A stretch of DNA of 64,000 nucleotides, from the NCBI RefSeq assembly GCF_004346845.1, contig NZ_SMGI01000001.1:496001-560000 (forward strand), in the 5' to 3' direction. The position numbers were made by a program, and so were the translations under genes. Under the pieces are notes generated by a model. The model saw nothing but the letters and a program-made list of their open reading frames with translations, was not told where the DNA came from and ran no database searches. Shown here piece after piece: positions 46,588 through 54,456 of this stretch. Source of the stretch: Winogradskyella wandonensis (GTDB lineage Bacteria; Bacteroidota; Bacteroidia; Flavobacteriales; Flavobacteriaceae). The stretch's first letter is position 1, and each line of letters opens with the position of its first letter.

Positions 46588-47217
46588 ATGAATACTATAA
46601 AAACACAACTAGCTTCAATACTAGCATTAGTTTTCCTCTTTTCTTGTGAGCAAAAATCATCATCAAATACATCAGAAAGCGAATTGATAAATAAAATAAA
46701 TGCTGTGCAACAACAGGTCATGTCGCAAGGAAATATAAGTGAAGAAGAGGAGCAGGCCATGTTAAGTTTATGCAGTATTATGTCAAAGAGTGATGGTTTA
46801 GGTGATTATAGTCCAGATAACAGAATGGTATTAAAAGATGTTGATATAGTGCCTGTGTACGAGGGTTGTGAGAAACTTTCTGCTGAAGAAACAAAAGCAT
46901 GTTTTAACAATAAAGTGACAAAATTTATAAAACGAGAGTTTAATTTGAAGGTGTCTAAAGATTTAAATCTTGCAGAACAAAAGCAAGTAGAAGCTTTTTT
47001 TATTATCGATGAAAACGGGAACCGAACTGGGATGAAAGTTAGGGATGCAGAAGTAAACATTCAGGCAGAAATCTTAAGAGTACTCAGAAAGATACCAGTT
47101 ATGAAACCTGCTATTCACAATGGGACGAATGTTTCTGTATTATGTTCCTTGATAGTTAACTACGGTAATGATATCGAAATTGAGATGGCTTACATTCCTG
47201 AAAGGCCAAATAATTAA
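46588..47217 (+). CDS. Lipoprotein with TonB C-terminal-like domain
   Basis: A 209-residue lipoprotein (lipobox FLFSCEQK, Cys20). An Asn/Ser/Gln-rich linker leads to a domain starting VDIVPVYEGCEKLSAEE and continuing VEAFFIIDENGNRTGMKVRD and LRKIPVMKPAIHNGTNVSV, the layout of the TonB C-terminal domain in Bacteroidota ('P.fpGC', 'v.F.I...G.v', 'l..lP.w.Pa...G..v'). A normal TonB has an inner-membrane helix and a Pro-rich span; here a lipid anchor replaces both. Confidence 0.78.
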   Translation: MNTIKTQLASILALVFLFSCEQKSSSNTSESELINKINAVQQQVMSQGNISEEEEQAMLSLCSIMSKSDGLGDYSPDNRMVLKDVDIVPVYEGCEKLSAEETKACFNNKVTKFIKREFNLKVSKDLNLAEQKQVEAFFIIDENGNRTGMKVRDAEVNIQAEILRVLRKIPVMKPAIHNGTNVSVLCSLIVNYGNDIEIEMAYIPERPNN

Positions 47218-47256
47218 AAGTTTAATTACTAATCTTAGTGGGTTATTTTGTTTAAG

Positions 47257-47283
47257 GCGAACTTTTAAGTTCGCTTTTTTTAA
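47257..47283 (+). terminator. Intrinsic terminator after the TonB-like gene
   Basis: GCGAACTT (47257-47264), TT, AAGTTCGC (47267-47274), then seven or more T. Confidence 0.86.
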
Positions 47284-47301
47284 TGCTTCCTACTTTATAC
47301 C

Positions 47302-47309
47302 TAACTTTG
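47302..47309 (+). promoter_or_regulatory. Candidate -7 box for the DUF2721 gene
   Basis: TAACTTTG fits TAnnTTTG. It lies after the terminator and 14 nt before the TTG start at 47324, which supports that internal start. Confidence 0.42.
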
Positions 47310-47323
47310 ATAAAAACACGCTT

Positions 47324-47731
47324 TTGGAACAACTTACACTTACCACACCTGCGCTTTTATTCTCCGCCATCTCATTAATCATGTTAGCTTATACCAATCG
47401 GTTTTTGGCATACGCTGCCGTAATAAGAAACTTAAGGGACAAATACTTGCAGCAGCAAGAAGCTTCTTTAATTAGGCAAATCAATAATTTAAAGCTACGA
47501 CTAAACTTAACGCGTTATATGCAGATTTTTGGCATTACAAGTCTGTTGCTTTGCGTGTTAACTATGTTTTTAATCTATATTGAAAATAGATTAGTTGCTG
47601 CTTGGGTTTTTGGAGTGGCTTTGTTATTACTTATAACGTCTCTAGCATTTCTTATTTGGGAAATCCAGATATCTGCAAAAGCATTAAAGCACCATCTAAG
47701 TGACATCGAAGACGATTTGAAGAATCGCTAG
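47324..47731 (+). CDS. DUF2721 membrane protein, TTG start
   Basis: A 135-residue protein. The open frame extends upstream to 47168, but that part overlaps the TonB-like gene and a terminator. The TTG at 47324 gives MEQLTLTTPALLFSAISLIM, the typical start of DUF2721 proteins. Three membrane helices (about 8-28, 65-86, 91-112) with a basic amphipathic helix between (RDKYLQQQEASLIRQINNLK). Function unknown. Convergent with the second DEAD-box helicase, 6 bp between stops. Confidence 0.8.
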   Translation: MEQLTLTTPALLFSAISLIMLAYTNRFLAYAAVIRNLRDKYLQQQEASLIRQINNLKLRLNLTRYMQIFGITSLLLCVLTMFLIYIENRLVAAWVFGVALLLLITSLAFLIWEIQISAKALKHHLSDIEDDLKNR

Positions 47732-47737
47732 GATTAT

Positions 47738-49093
47738 TTATTTACGCTTCTTATTCCTCTTATTATAATTCTTATCACCCCGAGTTTTCGGCTTTTTATA
47801 TTTTTTAGCCATTTCACGACGGTACGAACCACCAAGATTTACTTTTTGGTTTTTCTCTTTCTTTTCATGAAACGCAGGTCCAGGAGCATCTTCATCACGT
47901 CGCTTTGTTGGGTTATAGCGTTCTTTGATAACGTCGCGCTCTTCTTCAATCAGCTCATTTGATATTTCAATATGTTCAGGGATTTCAAGCGTCTCAATCT
48001 GCATTTGCATTAAAGCCTCAATGTCTTCTCGTGCTTGTTGTTCTTTTTCAGTTGATAATAGAATAGCATTCCCTTTGCGCTCTGCACGACCAGTTCTACC
48101 AATGCGGTGCATGTAATTTTCAGGATAATCTGGCGTATCAAAATTAATTACATGAGACACGTCATCGATATCTAAACCACGTGCCATAACGTCAGTGGCT
48201 ACCAAAAGTCGATGTTCGCCTTCGCGGAATTGCTCAATGCTACGCAATCTATAATTCTGCGTTTTATTAGAATGAATCACACAGGTTTGGCCGGGAAATA
48301 ATTCTTCTAATTTATCGAATAAGCGGTCTGCCATGCGCTTGTAGGCCACAAAAATTAATACACGCGAAAACGTGTCTTTATCAGAGAGTAAATCTTCTAA
48401 TAGATTTACTTTTGTATAAAAATTGGGAACGTCATACCGTTGTTGCGTAATATTTTCCAGAGGTGTACCAGAAACTGCAATGGATATTTTAGTCGGATTG
48501 ATAAAAAAATCTGTAATCAATTCGTCTACATCAGTCGTCATTGTTGCAGAGAACATAATATTTTGCCTACGTTGAGGAAGAATATCAAAAATATTCATCA
48601 GCTGATGTCTAAAACCAAGGTCTAGCATTACATCCACTTCATCAATCACTAATTTCTGTATTGATTTTAATTGTAATACGCGACTCACAGCTAAGTCGTA
48701 CAAACGTCCTGGAGTAGCGACTAATATATCTAAACCTTGGGCTACGGCTTGTTTTTGGGTGTTGATATTAGTTCCGCCATAAACACCAAGAACACGATTG
48801 TTAATGTACTTAGAGAGTTTTTCAATTTCGTTAACGACCTGCACTACGAGTTCGCGAGTTGGTACTAAAATTAGAACTCTAGGGTTTTCTTGACGCGAAT
48901 ATTTTAAATTCTTAAGAATAGGCAACATATAGGCGTAGGTTTTACCAGTACCTGTTTGTGCAATACCAACCACATCTTTTCCAGAGGCCACCACATTAAA
49001 GGATTCCGCTTGGATAGGTGTTGGTGTTGTAAACCCTAAATCGTCAAGGGCGTTGTATAAAGGCGTATTTAAATTAAGTTCTCTAAAAGTCAC
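47738..49093 (-). CDS. DEAD-box-family RNA helicase with DEVD motif II
   Basis: A 451-residue ATP-dependent RNA helicase of the RhlE-like type. Q motif FTTPTPIQAESF, Walker A AQTGTGKT, PTRELV, TPGR, SAT (IMFSATMTT), ARGLDIDDV and HRIGRTGRAER are standard, but motif II is DEVD (LVIDEVDVML) instead of DEAD. The C-terminal tail is basic (KKYKKPKTRGDKNYNKRNKK) and probably binds RNA. Start is GTG at 49091-49093; a box TATCTTTG on the minus strand (49111-49118) gives a leader of only about 12 nt, unlike the other helicase. Confidence 0.93.
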   Translation of the reverse strand: MTFRELNLNTPLYNALDDLGFTTPTPIQAESFNVVASGKDVVGIAQTGTGKTYAYMLPILKNLKYSRQENPRVLILVPTRELVVQVVNEIEKLSKYINNRVLGVYGGTNINTQKQAVAQGLDILVATPGRLYDLAVSRVLQLKSIQKLVIDEVDVMLDLGFRHQLMNIFDILPQRRQNIMFSATMTTDVDELITDFFINPTKISIAVSGTPLENITQQRYDVPNFYTKVNLLEDLLSDKDTFSRVLIFVAYKRMADRLFDKLEELFPGQTCVIHSNKTQNYRLRSIEQFREGEHRLLVATDVMARGLDIDDVSHVINFDTPDYPENYMHRIGRTGRAERKGNAILLSTEKEQQAREDIEALMQMQIETLEIPEHIEISNELIEEERDVIKERYNPTKRRDEDAPGPAFHEKKEKNQKVNLGGSYRREMAKKYKKPKTRGDKNYNKRNKKRK

Positions 49094-49201
49094 AATATTA
49101 ATTTATGGCACAAAGATAGTATTCTTTCCTGCACTGATATTTAAAATGGTGTAGGTATATTTGTATTGCGAAATTATTGGTATTTGTAGTTTAAGTTTTT
49201 A

Positions 49202-50500
49202 TTGAGAACACAGCAGTTTTATCATCCAAAAAATATAGATAGCTTTAAAGAGAAGCTATTGAATTGGGCACAGCAGTTTGATGATGTGGTCTGGTTAGAT
49301 TCCAATAATCATGATAAGAAATACAGTACGTATGACGCTGTACTTGCTGTAGATGCATTTACGAGTTTAAAAACCGATTATTTTGATGCTTTTGATAAAC
49401 TGAATGAGTATCAAAACACCACAAAAGATTGGATTTTCGGTTATCTCACTTACGATTTAAAGAATGCTGTTGAAGATTTAAAGTCCGAAAATTTCGATAG
49501 CTTACATTTCCCCGATTTGTATTTCTTTCAGCCTAAAAAGCTTTTTCTAATTAAAGGCGATACTGTTGAAGTTCAATATCTGCGTATGGTTGATGACGAA
49601 ATTGATAACGATTTAAAATTGATTTCTCAATGTCAGTCTAAGCTTGTCGAAGACGCTATAGATAACGAGTCTATTAAAATTAAACTCCGCATCACCAAGG
49701 ACGACTACTTCAAAAAAGTAGAACAAATGCTCGCTCACATTCATCGTGGCGACATTTACGAAGCTAATTTCTGTCAAGAGTTTTATGCAGAAGAAACGGA
49801 TATTCAACCTTTAGAAACGTTTAATAGACTTAATGATATTTCTAAACCACCTTTTGCTACGTTTCTAAAAACAGACGATAAATACTTACTTTCAGCATCA
49901 CCAGAACGTTACCTAAAAAAAGAAGGAAATAAAGTTATTTCTCAACCCATAAAAGGAACAGCAAAACGCTCAGAAGACAAAGATGAAGATGTGCAGCTTG
50001 CGAAAGCTTTGGCAAATGACGAAAAAGAGCGAAGCGAAAATATTATGATTGTCGATTTGGTACGTAACGACTTATCTCATACAGCTAAAAAGGGTAGTGT
50101 AGACGTAGAAGAACTTTGCAACGTCTATTCGTTTTTACAAGTGCATCAAATGATTTCTACTGTGGTTTCTGAAGTTGACGATAATACGACTTCAGCGGAT
50201 TTATTAAAAACAACATTCCCAATGGGAAGTATGACTGGTGCTCCAAAAATTTCGGCCATGCAAATCATCGAAGATTTAGAGGAAACCAAGCGTGGTTTGT
50301 ATTCTGGTTCGGTTGGCTACTTCACACCAAATGGCGATTTCGATTTTAATGTAATTATCAGAAGTATTCTCTATAATCAATCTCAAAAATACGTTTCTTA
50401 CTCTGTAGGAAGTGCCATTACAGCGAAAAGCAATCCGCTTAGAGAATACGAAGAGTGTTTGATTAAAGCCAAAGCCATGCGCGAGGTTCTAGAAAATTAG
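49202..50500 (+). CDS. pabB: Aminodeoxychorismate synthase component I
   Basis: A 432-residue chorismate-binding enzyme; it makes 4-amino-4-deoxychorismate for folate. The motif SQPIKGTAKR (about residues 247-256) has Lys in PIKGT, the active-site lysine of PabB, where anthranilate synthases have PIAGT. GSMTGAPKISAMQII and YSGSVGYFTPNGDFDFNVII are the other core motifs. The start is TTG at 49202 and no ATG lies near it. A linker at about 144-151 is encoded by a repeat-like sequence (see 49631). No pabA or trpG is adjacent. Confidence 0.92.
   Translation: MRTQQFYHPKNIDSFKEKLLNWAQQFDDVVWLDSNNHDKKYSTYDAVLAVDAFTSLKTDYFDAFDKLNEYQNTTKDWIFGYLTYDLKNAVEDLKSENFDSLHFPDLYFFQPKKLFLIKGDTVEVQYLRMVDDEIDNDLKLISQCQSKLVEDAIDNESIKIKLRITKDDYFKKVEQMLAHIHRGDIYEANFCQEFYAEETDIQPLETFNRLNDISKPPFATFLKTDDKYLLSASPERYLKKEGNKVISQPIKGTAKRSEDKDEDVQLAKALANDEKERSENIMIVDLVRNDLSHTAKKGSVDVEELCNVYSFLQVHQMISTVVSEVDDNTTSADLLKTTFPMGSMTGAPKISAMQIIEDLEETKRGLYSGSVGYFTPNGDFDFNVIIRSILYNQSQKYVSYSVGSAITAKSNPLREYEECLIKAKAMREVLEN
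49631..49653 (+). repeat. REP-like element inside pabB
   Basis: TGTCAGTCTAAGCTTGTCGA and the three following bases resemble the dispersed hairpin element; AGCTTGTCGAAG (49641-49652) is identical to 37119-37130. It encodes QCQSKLVED in the linker before the catalytic domain. Confidence 0.42.
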
Positions 50501-50503
50501 AGG

Positions 50504-51193
50504 TTACTCTAAATGACGTCTAAAACTTTTCTTTACTTTTTCAAAAATTAGTTCAACTCTAGACGTTTCGATATTTTTAATCTTTGCAATAGCATCAAAA
50601 TCCAGTTTACCAAAAATGTATAAATCGACAATATTAGAGATGTTGATGGGTAGCCAATTATAGAAGCGACCAAACACTTTCGGAGACTGCGAAGGCGATA
50701 AGTCTTCTAGCTCAAATGCTTTTAAAATCGAAGTTTCTTTATCTTCATACAAGTACAAATGGTTGTTATGGTCTTGATGGTAAGATATGTCATTCAATTC
50801 TGTGTTTAACACTAAGTCCAAATCAGCATCAATAGTATAATCCTCACCAAGTTTAGACATCTCGTCTTGTAAAATAGTGTCTGTACTTATCGTATTTTTA
50901 TGATAGGCTTCCTTTTTAAAAAGAACGTTCATATAGTTGTCTACGAGCTTAAATAGTTCGAGTTTTACTTCATTTTTTTCAGCTTCGATGTTAAATCCTT
51001 TGCTGTATAATTCAATAACACACTCATCAATGATTCCATTAGATGAATACATATTTTTAGGTATGATACCAGTAGTTTCAGCAATGTAAATTCTGTGTTT
51101 TACATATGGATGTAAATGTTGCACTACAGAAAGTACCTTTTTGTCAAAGGCAGTTTTTGCAGATTTTGATGAAAGTTCTTTAAAAGTGCTCAT
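50504..51193 (-). CDS. Hypothetical protein with sigma-region-4-like C-terminus
   Basis: A 229-residue soluble protein from the ATG at 51191-51193. It is helical, with no signal peptide or Cys. The C-terminal 45 residues (NIVDLYIFGKLDFDAIAKIK ... SRVELIFEKVKKSFRRHLE) follow the order of sigma-70 region 4: an initial helix, DFDAIAKIKNIETSRVELI as helix-turn-helix, and a basic final helix. The N-terminal part could match region 2 loosely. I do not recognise the family with certainty. It lies 4 bp from the pabB stop (convergent) and is divergent from tilS. Confidence 0.65.
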   Translation of the reverse strand: MSTFKELSSKSAKTAFDKKVLSVVQHLHPYVKHRIYIAETTGIIPKNMYSSNGIIDECVIELYSKGFNIEAEKNEVKLELFKLVDNYMNVLFKKEAYHKNTISTDTILQDEMSKLGEDYTIDADLDLVLNTELNDISYHQDHNNHLYLYEDKETSILKAFELEDLSPSQSPKVFGRFYNWLPINISNIVDLYIFGKLDFDAIAKIKNIETSRVELIFEKVKKSFRRHLE

Positions 51194-51281
51194 AACCAAA
51201 AATTTAATTAAGTTTTCTAAAGCTACCTATAACATTGAGATATTACTATGATATTTGTCATTTTAATTTCAAATTCTACAA

Positions 51282-51311
51282 TTGTTCGGCACTATCAATA
51301 TTGTATATTTA
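51282..51311 (+). promoter_or_regulatory. Promoter of tilS with almost no leader
   Basis: TTG (51282-51284), 19-nt spacer, TATATTTA (51304-51311; last base A instead of G). The start codon ATG is at 51316-51318, where transcription itself would begin. Confidence 0.5.
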
Positions 51312-51315
51312 CATT

Positions 51316-52653
51316 ATGTTACAACTGTTTTCTGAACATATTTTATCGAAACTCAGCTTTCTAAAAAACGCGCGATTAGTTGTTGCTATTTCAGGCGGAA
51401 TTGATAGCGTAGTATTAGCACATTTATGTAAAAAATTGGGTTTTGATTTTGCTTTGGCGCATTGTAATTTTTCACTTCGCGGAGATGAAAGTGATGCAGA
51501 TGAAGAATTTGTTATAAAATTAGGAGAAGACATAAATGTCGAAGTATTTTCTCAGCGTTTTAATACCGAAGCTTATGCCAAAGAAAATAAGCGTTCCATC
51601 CAAATGGCAGCTCGTGAGCTACGATACGATTGGTTTAAGGATTTAGCAGCGCAATTAGGCTTTGATTATGTCTTAACCGCGCATCATGCCGACGATAATT
51701 TGGAGACATTTCTTATCAATTTTACTCGGGGAACAGGATTAAACGGACTCACTGGCATCCCAATGATTAACGATAACATTGTACGTCCATTGTTGCCATT
51801 CTCTCGTGAAGTTATCGAAGCTTTTGCCAGAGAGAATAATATTGAATGGCGCGACGATAGTAGCAACTCTTCTCGGAAGTATTTACGAAATAAATTGCGA
51901 CATGAGGTAGTACCAATTCTGAAAGAAATCAATCCACAGCTTTTAGATAGTTTTGAGAGCACGCTCGACAATTTGAATGATACTGCGGATATTGTTGAAG
52001 AAAGTCTTAATGCAGTTGCAAAACGTGCTATCGTAGAGATTAACGAAAACGGGATAACTTACAAAGTATCCGAATTCAAAAAAGTAAATAATTCCAGAGC
52101 CTATCTGTTTGAAATGTTCAAAGAGTTTGGTTTCACCGAGTGGAATGACGTTGTTAAGTTATTAGATGCCGAAACTGGAAAGTATGTGCAATCTCATACG
52201 CATAAACTCACTAAGCATCGTGATATGCTTATTTTAACGAATGCCAGTCATTCTGTCCCGAATCCTCGAGATGTTTCAGAATCTTACCTAATTAATGATT
52301 TAAACTCTACAGAATTTTCTATAGGAACTTTATCTTTTGAAATGGTCTCAGAATCTTCAAACAATACAGGCAGTAGTATTTATATAAATAAGGATAAGCT
52401 TGTATTTCCTTTAGAATTAAGACTTTGGAAAGCAGGTGATGTGTTTTGTCCGATAGGTATGACTGGTAAAAAGAAGGTAAGTAAATATCTAAAAGATGAA
52501 AAGCTAACACCTTATCAAAAAGTAAATACTTGGGTTTTACTGTCTGAAGAAAAAATTGTTTGGGTTATCGGACATCGAGCTGATGAACGATTTAAAGTGA
52601 CAGATAGTACTTCTAATTTTTTAAAGATTGAAATTTTAACCACTAAGCATTAG
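51316..52653 (+). CDS. tilS: tRNA(Ile)-lysidine synthase
   Basis: Converts C34 of the CAU-anticodon tRNA(Ile) to lysidine, so it reads AUA; essential. I start at the ATG 51316 (MLQLFSEHILSKLSF), 445 aa. PP-loop SGGIDS (residues 26-31) binds ATP. TAHHADDNLETFLINFTRGTG-type active-site segment and RPLLPFSREVIEAFA follow; the C-terminal TilS domain has LWKAGDVFCPIGMTGKKKV. The stop codon lies 9 bp before the ade start, likely an operon. Confidence 0.95.
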   Translation: MLQLFSEHILSKLSFLKNARLVVAISGGIDSVVLAHLCKKLGFDFALAHCNFSLRGDESDADEEFVIKLGEDINVEVFSQRFNTEAYAKENKRSIQMAARELRYDWFKDLAAQLGFDYVLTAHHADDNLETFLINFTRGTGLNGLTGIPMINDNIVRPLLPFSREVIEAFARENNIEWRDDSSNSSRKYLRNKLRHEVVPILKEINPQLLDSFESTLDNLNDTADIVEESLNAVAKRAIVEINENGITYKVSEFKKVNNSRAYLFEMFKEFGFTEWNDVVKLLDAETGKYVQSHTHKLTKHRDMLILTNASHSVPNPRDVSESYLINDLNSTEFSIGTLSFEMVSESSNNTGSSIYINKDKLVFPLELRLWKAGDVFCPIGMTGKKKVSKYLKDEKLTPYQKVNTWVLLSEEKIVWVIGHRADERFKVTDSTSNFLKIEILTTKH

Positions 52654-52657
52654 TGAT

Positions 52658-52680
52658 AATTCGTGAAATTCGTGTCAAAA
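52658..52680 (+). repeat. 23-nt dispersed repeat, copy 2, overlapping the ade start codon
   Basis: Exact copy of 36993-37015. It contains both in-frame GTG codons (52663 and 52672) that could start adenine deaminase and encodes its first five or six residues. Confidence 0.75.
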
Positions 52681-54300
52681 AAAGTCTTAAAAGGCAACAT
52701 AGTAGATATCCAAGACCGTAGAATCTTTAAAGGCGAAATCCATATTGCTGACGGTAAAATAAAATCAATCATAGAAAAAGATTGTGAAGAAAACCATTAC
52801 ATACTTCCAGGTTTTGTAGATGCGCATATTCATATCGAGAGCTCAATGTTAGTGCCTTCAGAGTTTGCTAAGATTGCTGTAAAACACGGAACAGTTGCTA
52901 CAGTATCCGACCCACACGAGATCGCCAATGTACTTGGTGTGAAAGGTGTGGAGTTTATGATAGAAAACGGCAAAAAAACACCTTTTAAATTCAATTTTGG
53001 CGCGCCAAGTTGTGTTCCGGCCACACCGTTTGAATCTGCTGGAGCTATCATCGATTCCGATGATATTAAGCATTTACTATCTCATCCAGATATTAAATAT
53101 TTGGCGGAAATGATGAATTATCCTTGCGTTATTAATGACGATGCAGAGGTTCATAAAAAAATTGAATGGGCAAAACACTTTGATAAACCAATTGATGGTC
53201 ATGCTCCAGGTTTACGAGGCGATGATTTAGACAAATACATTTCCGCAGGAATTTCTACAGACCACGAATGTTTTACTAATGATGAAGCTTTGGAAAAGCT
53301 TCAAAAAGGGATGAAAGTCATTATCCGCGAAGGAAGTGCAGCCAAAAACTTCGATGCTTTAATCGATTTATTACCTGAACATTATGAGAATATGATGTTA
53401 TGTAGTGACGATAAACATCCAGACGATTTGCTTTTAGGACATATTAATCAACTCGCAGAACGCGCTGTTGCAAAAGGTATGGACGTCTTTAAAGTGCTTC
53501 ACGTGGCATGTGTTAATCCTGTTAAGCATTACAATTTAGATGTTGGATTACTTCAAGTTGGCGACGAGGCTGATTGTATAGTCGTTCAAGATTTAAAGGC
53601 TTTTAAAACACTTCAAACCTATATTAATGGTGAATTGGTATTTGATAATGGCGTATCAAAAATAAAACATGTCGATTTCGAAATTCTGAATAATTTCAAT
53701 ACCAAAAAAAAGAACGTTTCAGATTTCAGATTTGAGACTAATAAATTTAAAATACGAGTTATCGAATGTTTGGATGGCGAATTAGTCACCAATGAAATTA
53801 TAGAAAACGCAACGATTGAAAACGGCAATTTAATTTCCAACACCGAAACTGATATACTAAAAATGACGGTTGTAAATCGATACGAAAATGCAGAACCTTC
53901 GGTAGCATTTATAAAAAACTTTGGTTTAAAAGAAGGCGCAATTGCCAGTTCTGTCGGTCACGATTCCCATAATATTATTGCCGTTGGTGTTTCTGACAAA
54001 GCCATTTGCAAAGCTGTAAATCTGCTTATTGAAAACAAAGGCGGCATTTGTGCTGTTTCTGATAAAGACGAAAAAGTAGTTCCTCTTCCTGTTGCAGGAA
54101 TCATGAGTGACCAAAATGCCAAAACCATTGGCAAAGCTTACGCAGAACTCGATAAAATGGCAAAAGATTTAGGAAGCAAATTACACGCGCCTTACATGAG
54201 TTTGTCCTTTATGGCTTTGCTCGTTATTCCGTCTTTAAAATTGGGTGATAAAGGCTTGTTTGATGGTAATTCCTTTCAGTTTACAGATTTGGAAGTTTAA
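52663..54300 (+). CDS. ade: Adenine deaminase
   Basis: Deaminates adenine to hypoxanthine in purine salvage. A 545-residue amidohydrolase: metal motif [14 protein letters not shown] (about residues 47-60), [20 protein letters not shown], and [10 protein letters not shown], all typical of Ade. The C-terminal domain has [12 protein letters not shown]. No ATG is available near the N-terminus; GTG at 52663 (or 52672) must be used, and both lie inside a dispersed repeat. Ten bases after tilS. Confidence 0.94.
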   Translation: MKFVSKKVLKGNIVDIQDRRIFKGEIHIADGKIKSIIEKDCEENHYILPGFVDAHIHIESSMLVPSEFAKIAVKHGTVATVSDPHEIANVLGVKGVEFMIENGKKTPFKFNFGAPSCVPATPFESAGAIIDSDDIKHLLSHPDIKYLAEMMNYPCVINDDAEVHKKIEWAKHFDKPIDGHAPGLRGDDLDKYISAGISTDHECFTNDEALEKLQKGMKVIIREGSAAKNFDALIDLLPEHYENMMLCSDDKHPDDLLLGHINQLAERAVAKGMDVFKVLHVACVNPVKHYNLDVGLLQVGDEADCIVVQDLKAFKTLQTYINGELVFDNGVSKIKHVDFEILNNFNTKKKNVSDFRFETNKFKIRVIECLDGELVTNEIIENATIENGNLISNTETDILKMTVVNRYENAEPSVAFIKNFGLKEGAIASSVGHDSHNIIAVGVSDKAICKAVNLLIENKGGICAVSDKDEKVVPLPVAGIMSDQNAKTIGKAYAELDKMAKDLGSKLHAPYMSLSFMALLVIPSLKLGDKGLFDGNSFQFTDLEV

Positions 54301-54312
54301 AAGCCTTTTCAA

Positions 54313-54335
54313 CTTCGAGCGACAGTCGAGAAGTC
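54313..54335. repeat. REP-like hairpin after ade
   Basis: ACTTC ... GAAGT enclose CGAC/GTCG in the sequence CTTCGAGCGACAGTCGAGAA, an imperfect GC-richer hairpin unlike the surrounding DNA. Similar to the dispersed elements at 37105 and 56364. Could double as a weak terminator, though no T-run follows directly. Confidence 0.4.
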
Positions 54336-54456
54336 TATCATCTAATATCTAACAGCGCAGCGGTCTCAAATCTTTTTTTCACCTTAACATTTCATTCAAA
54401 CTTTTGTGAATCTAAAGATTTATCTTTAAGCATTAAATTCAAACCAACTAACCACC

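Noticed and set aside
47168..47323. N-terminal extension of the DUF2721 gene
   Set aside because: It overlaps the TonB-like gene, crosses a clear terminator and a -7 box, and lacks similarity to the family; the TTG at 47324 gives the normal start.
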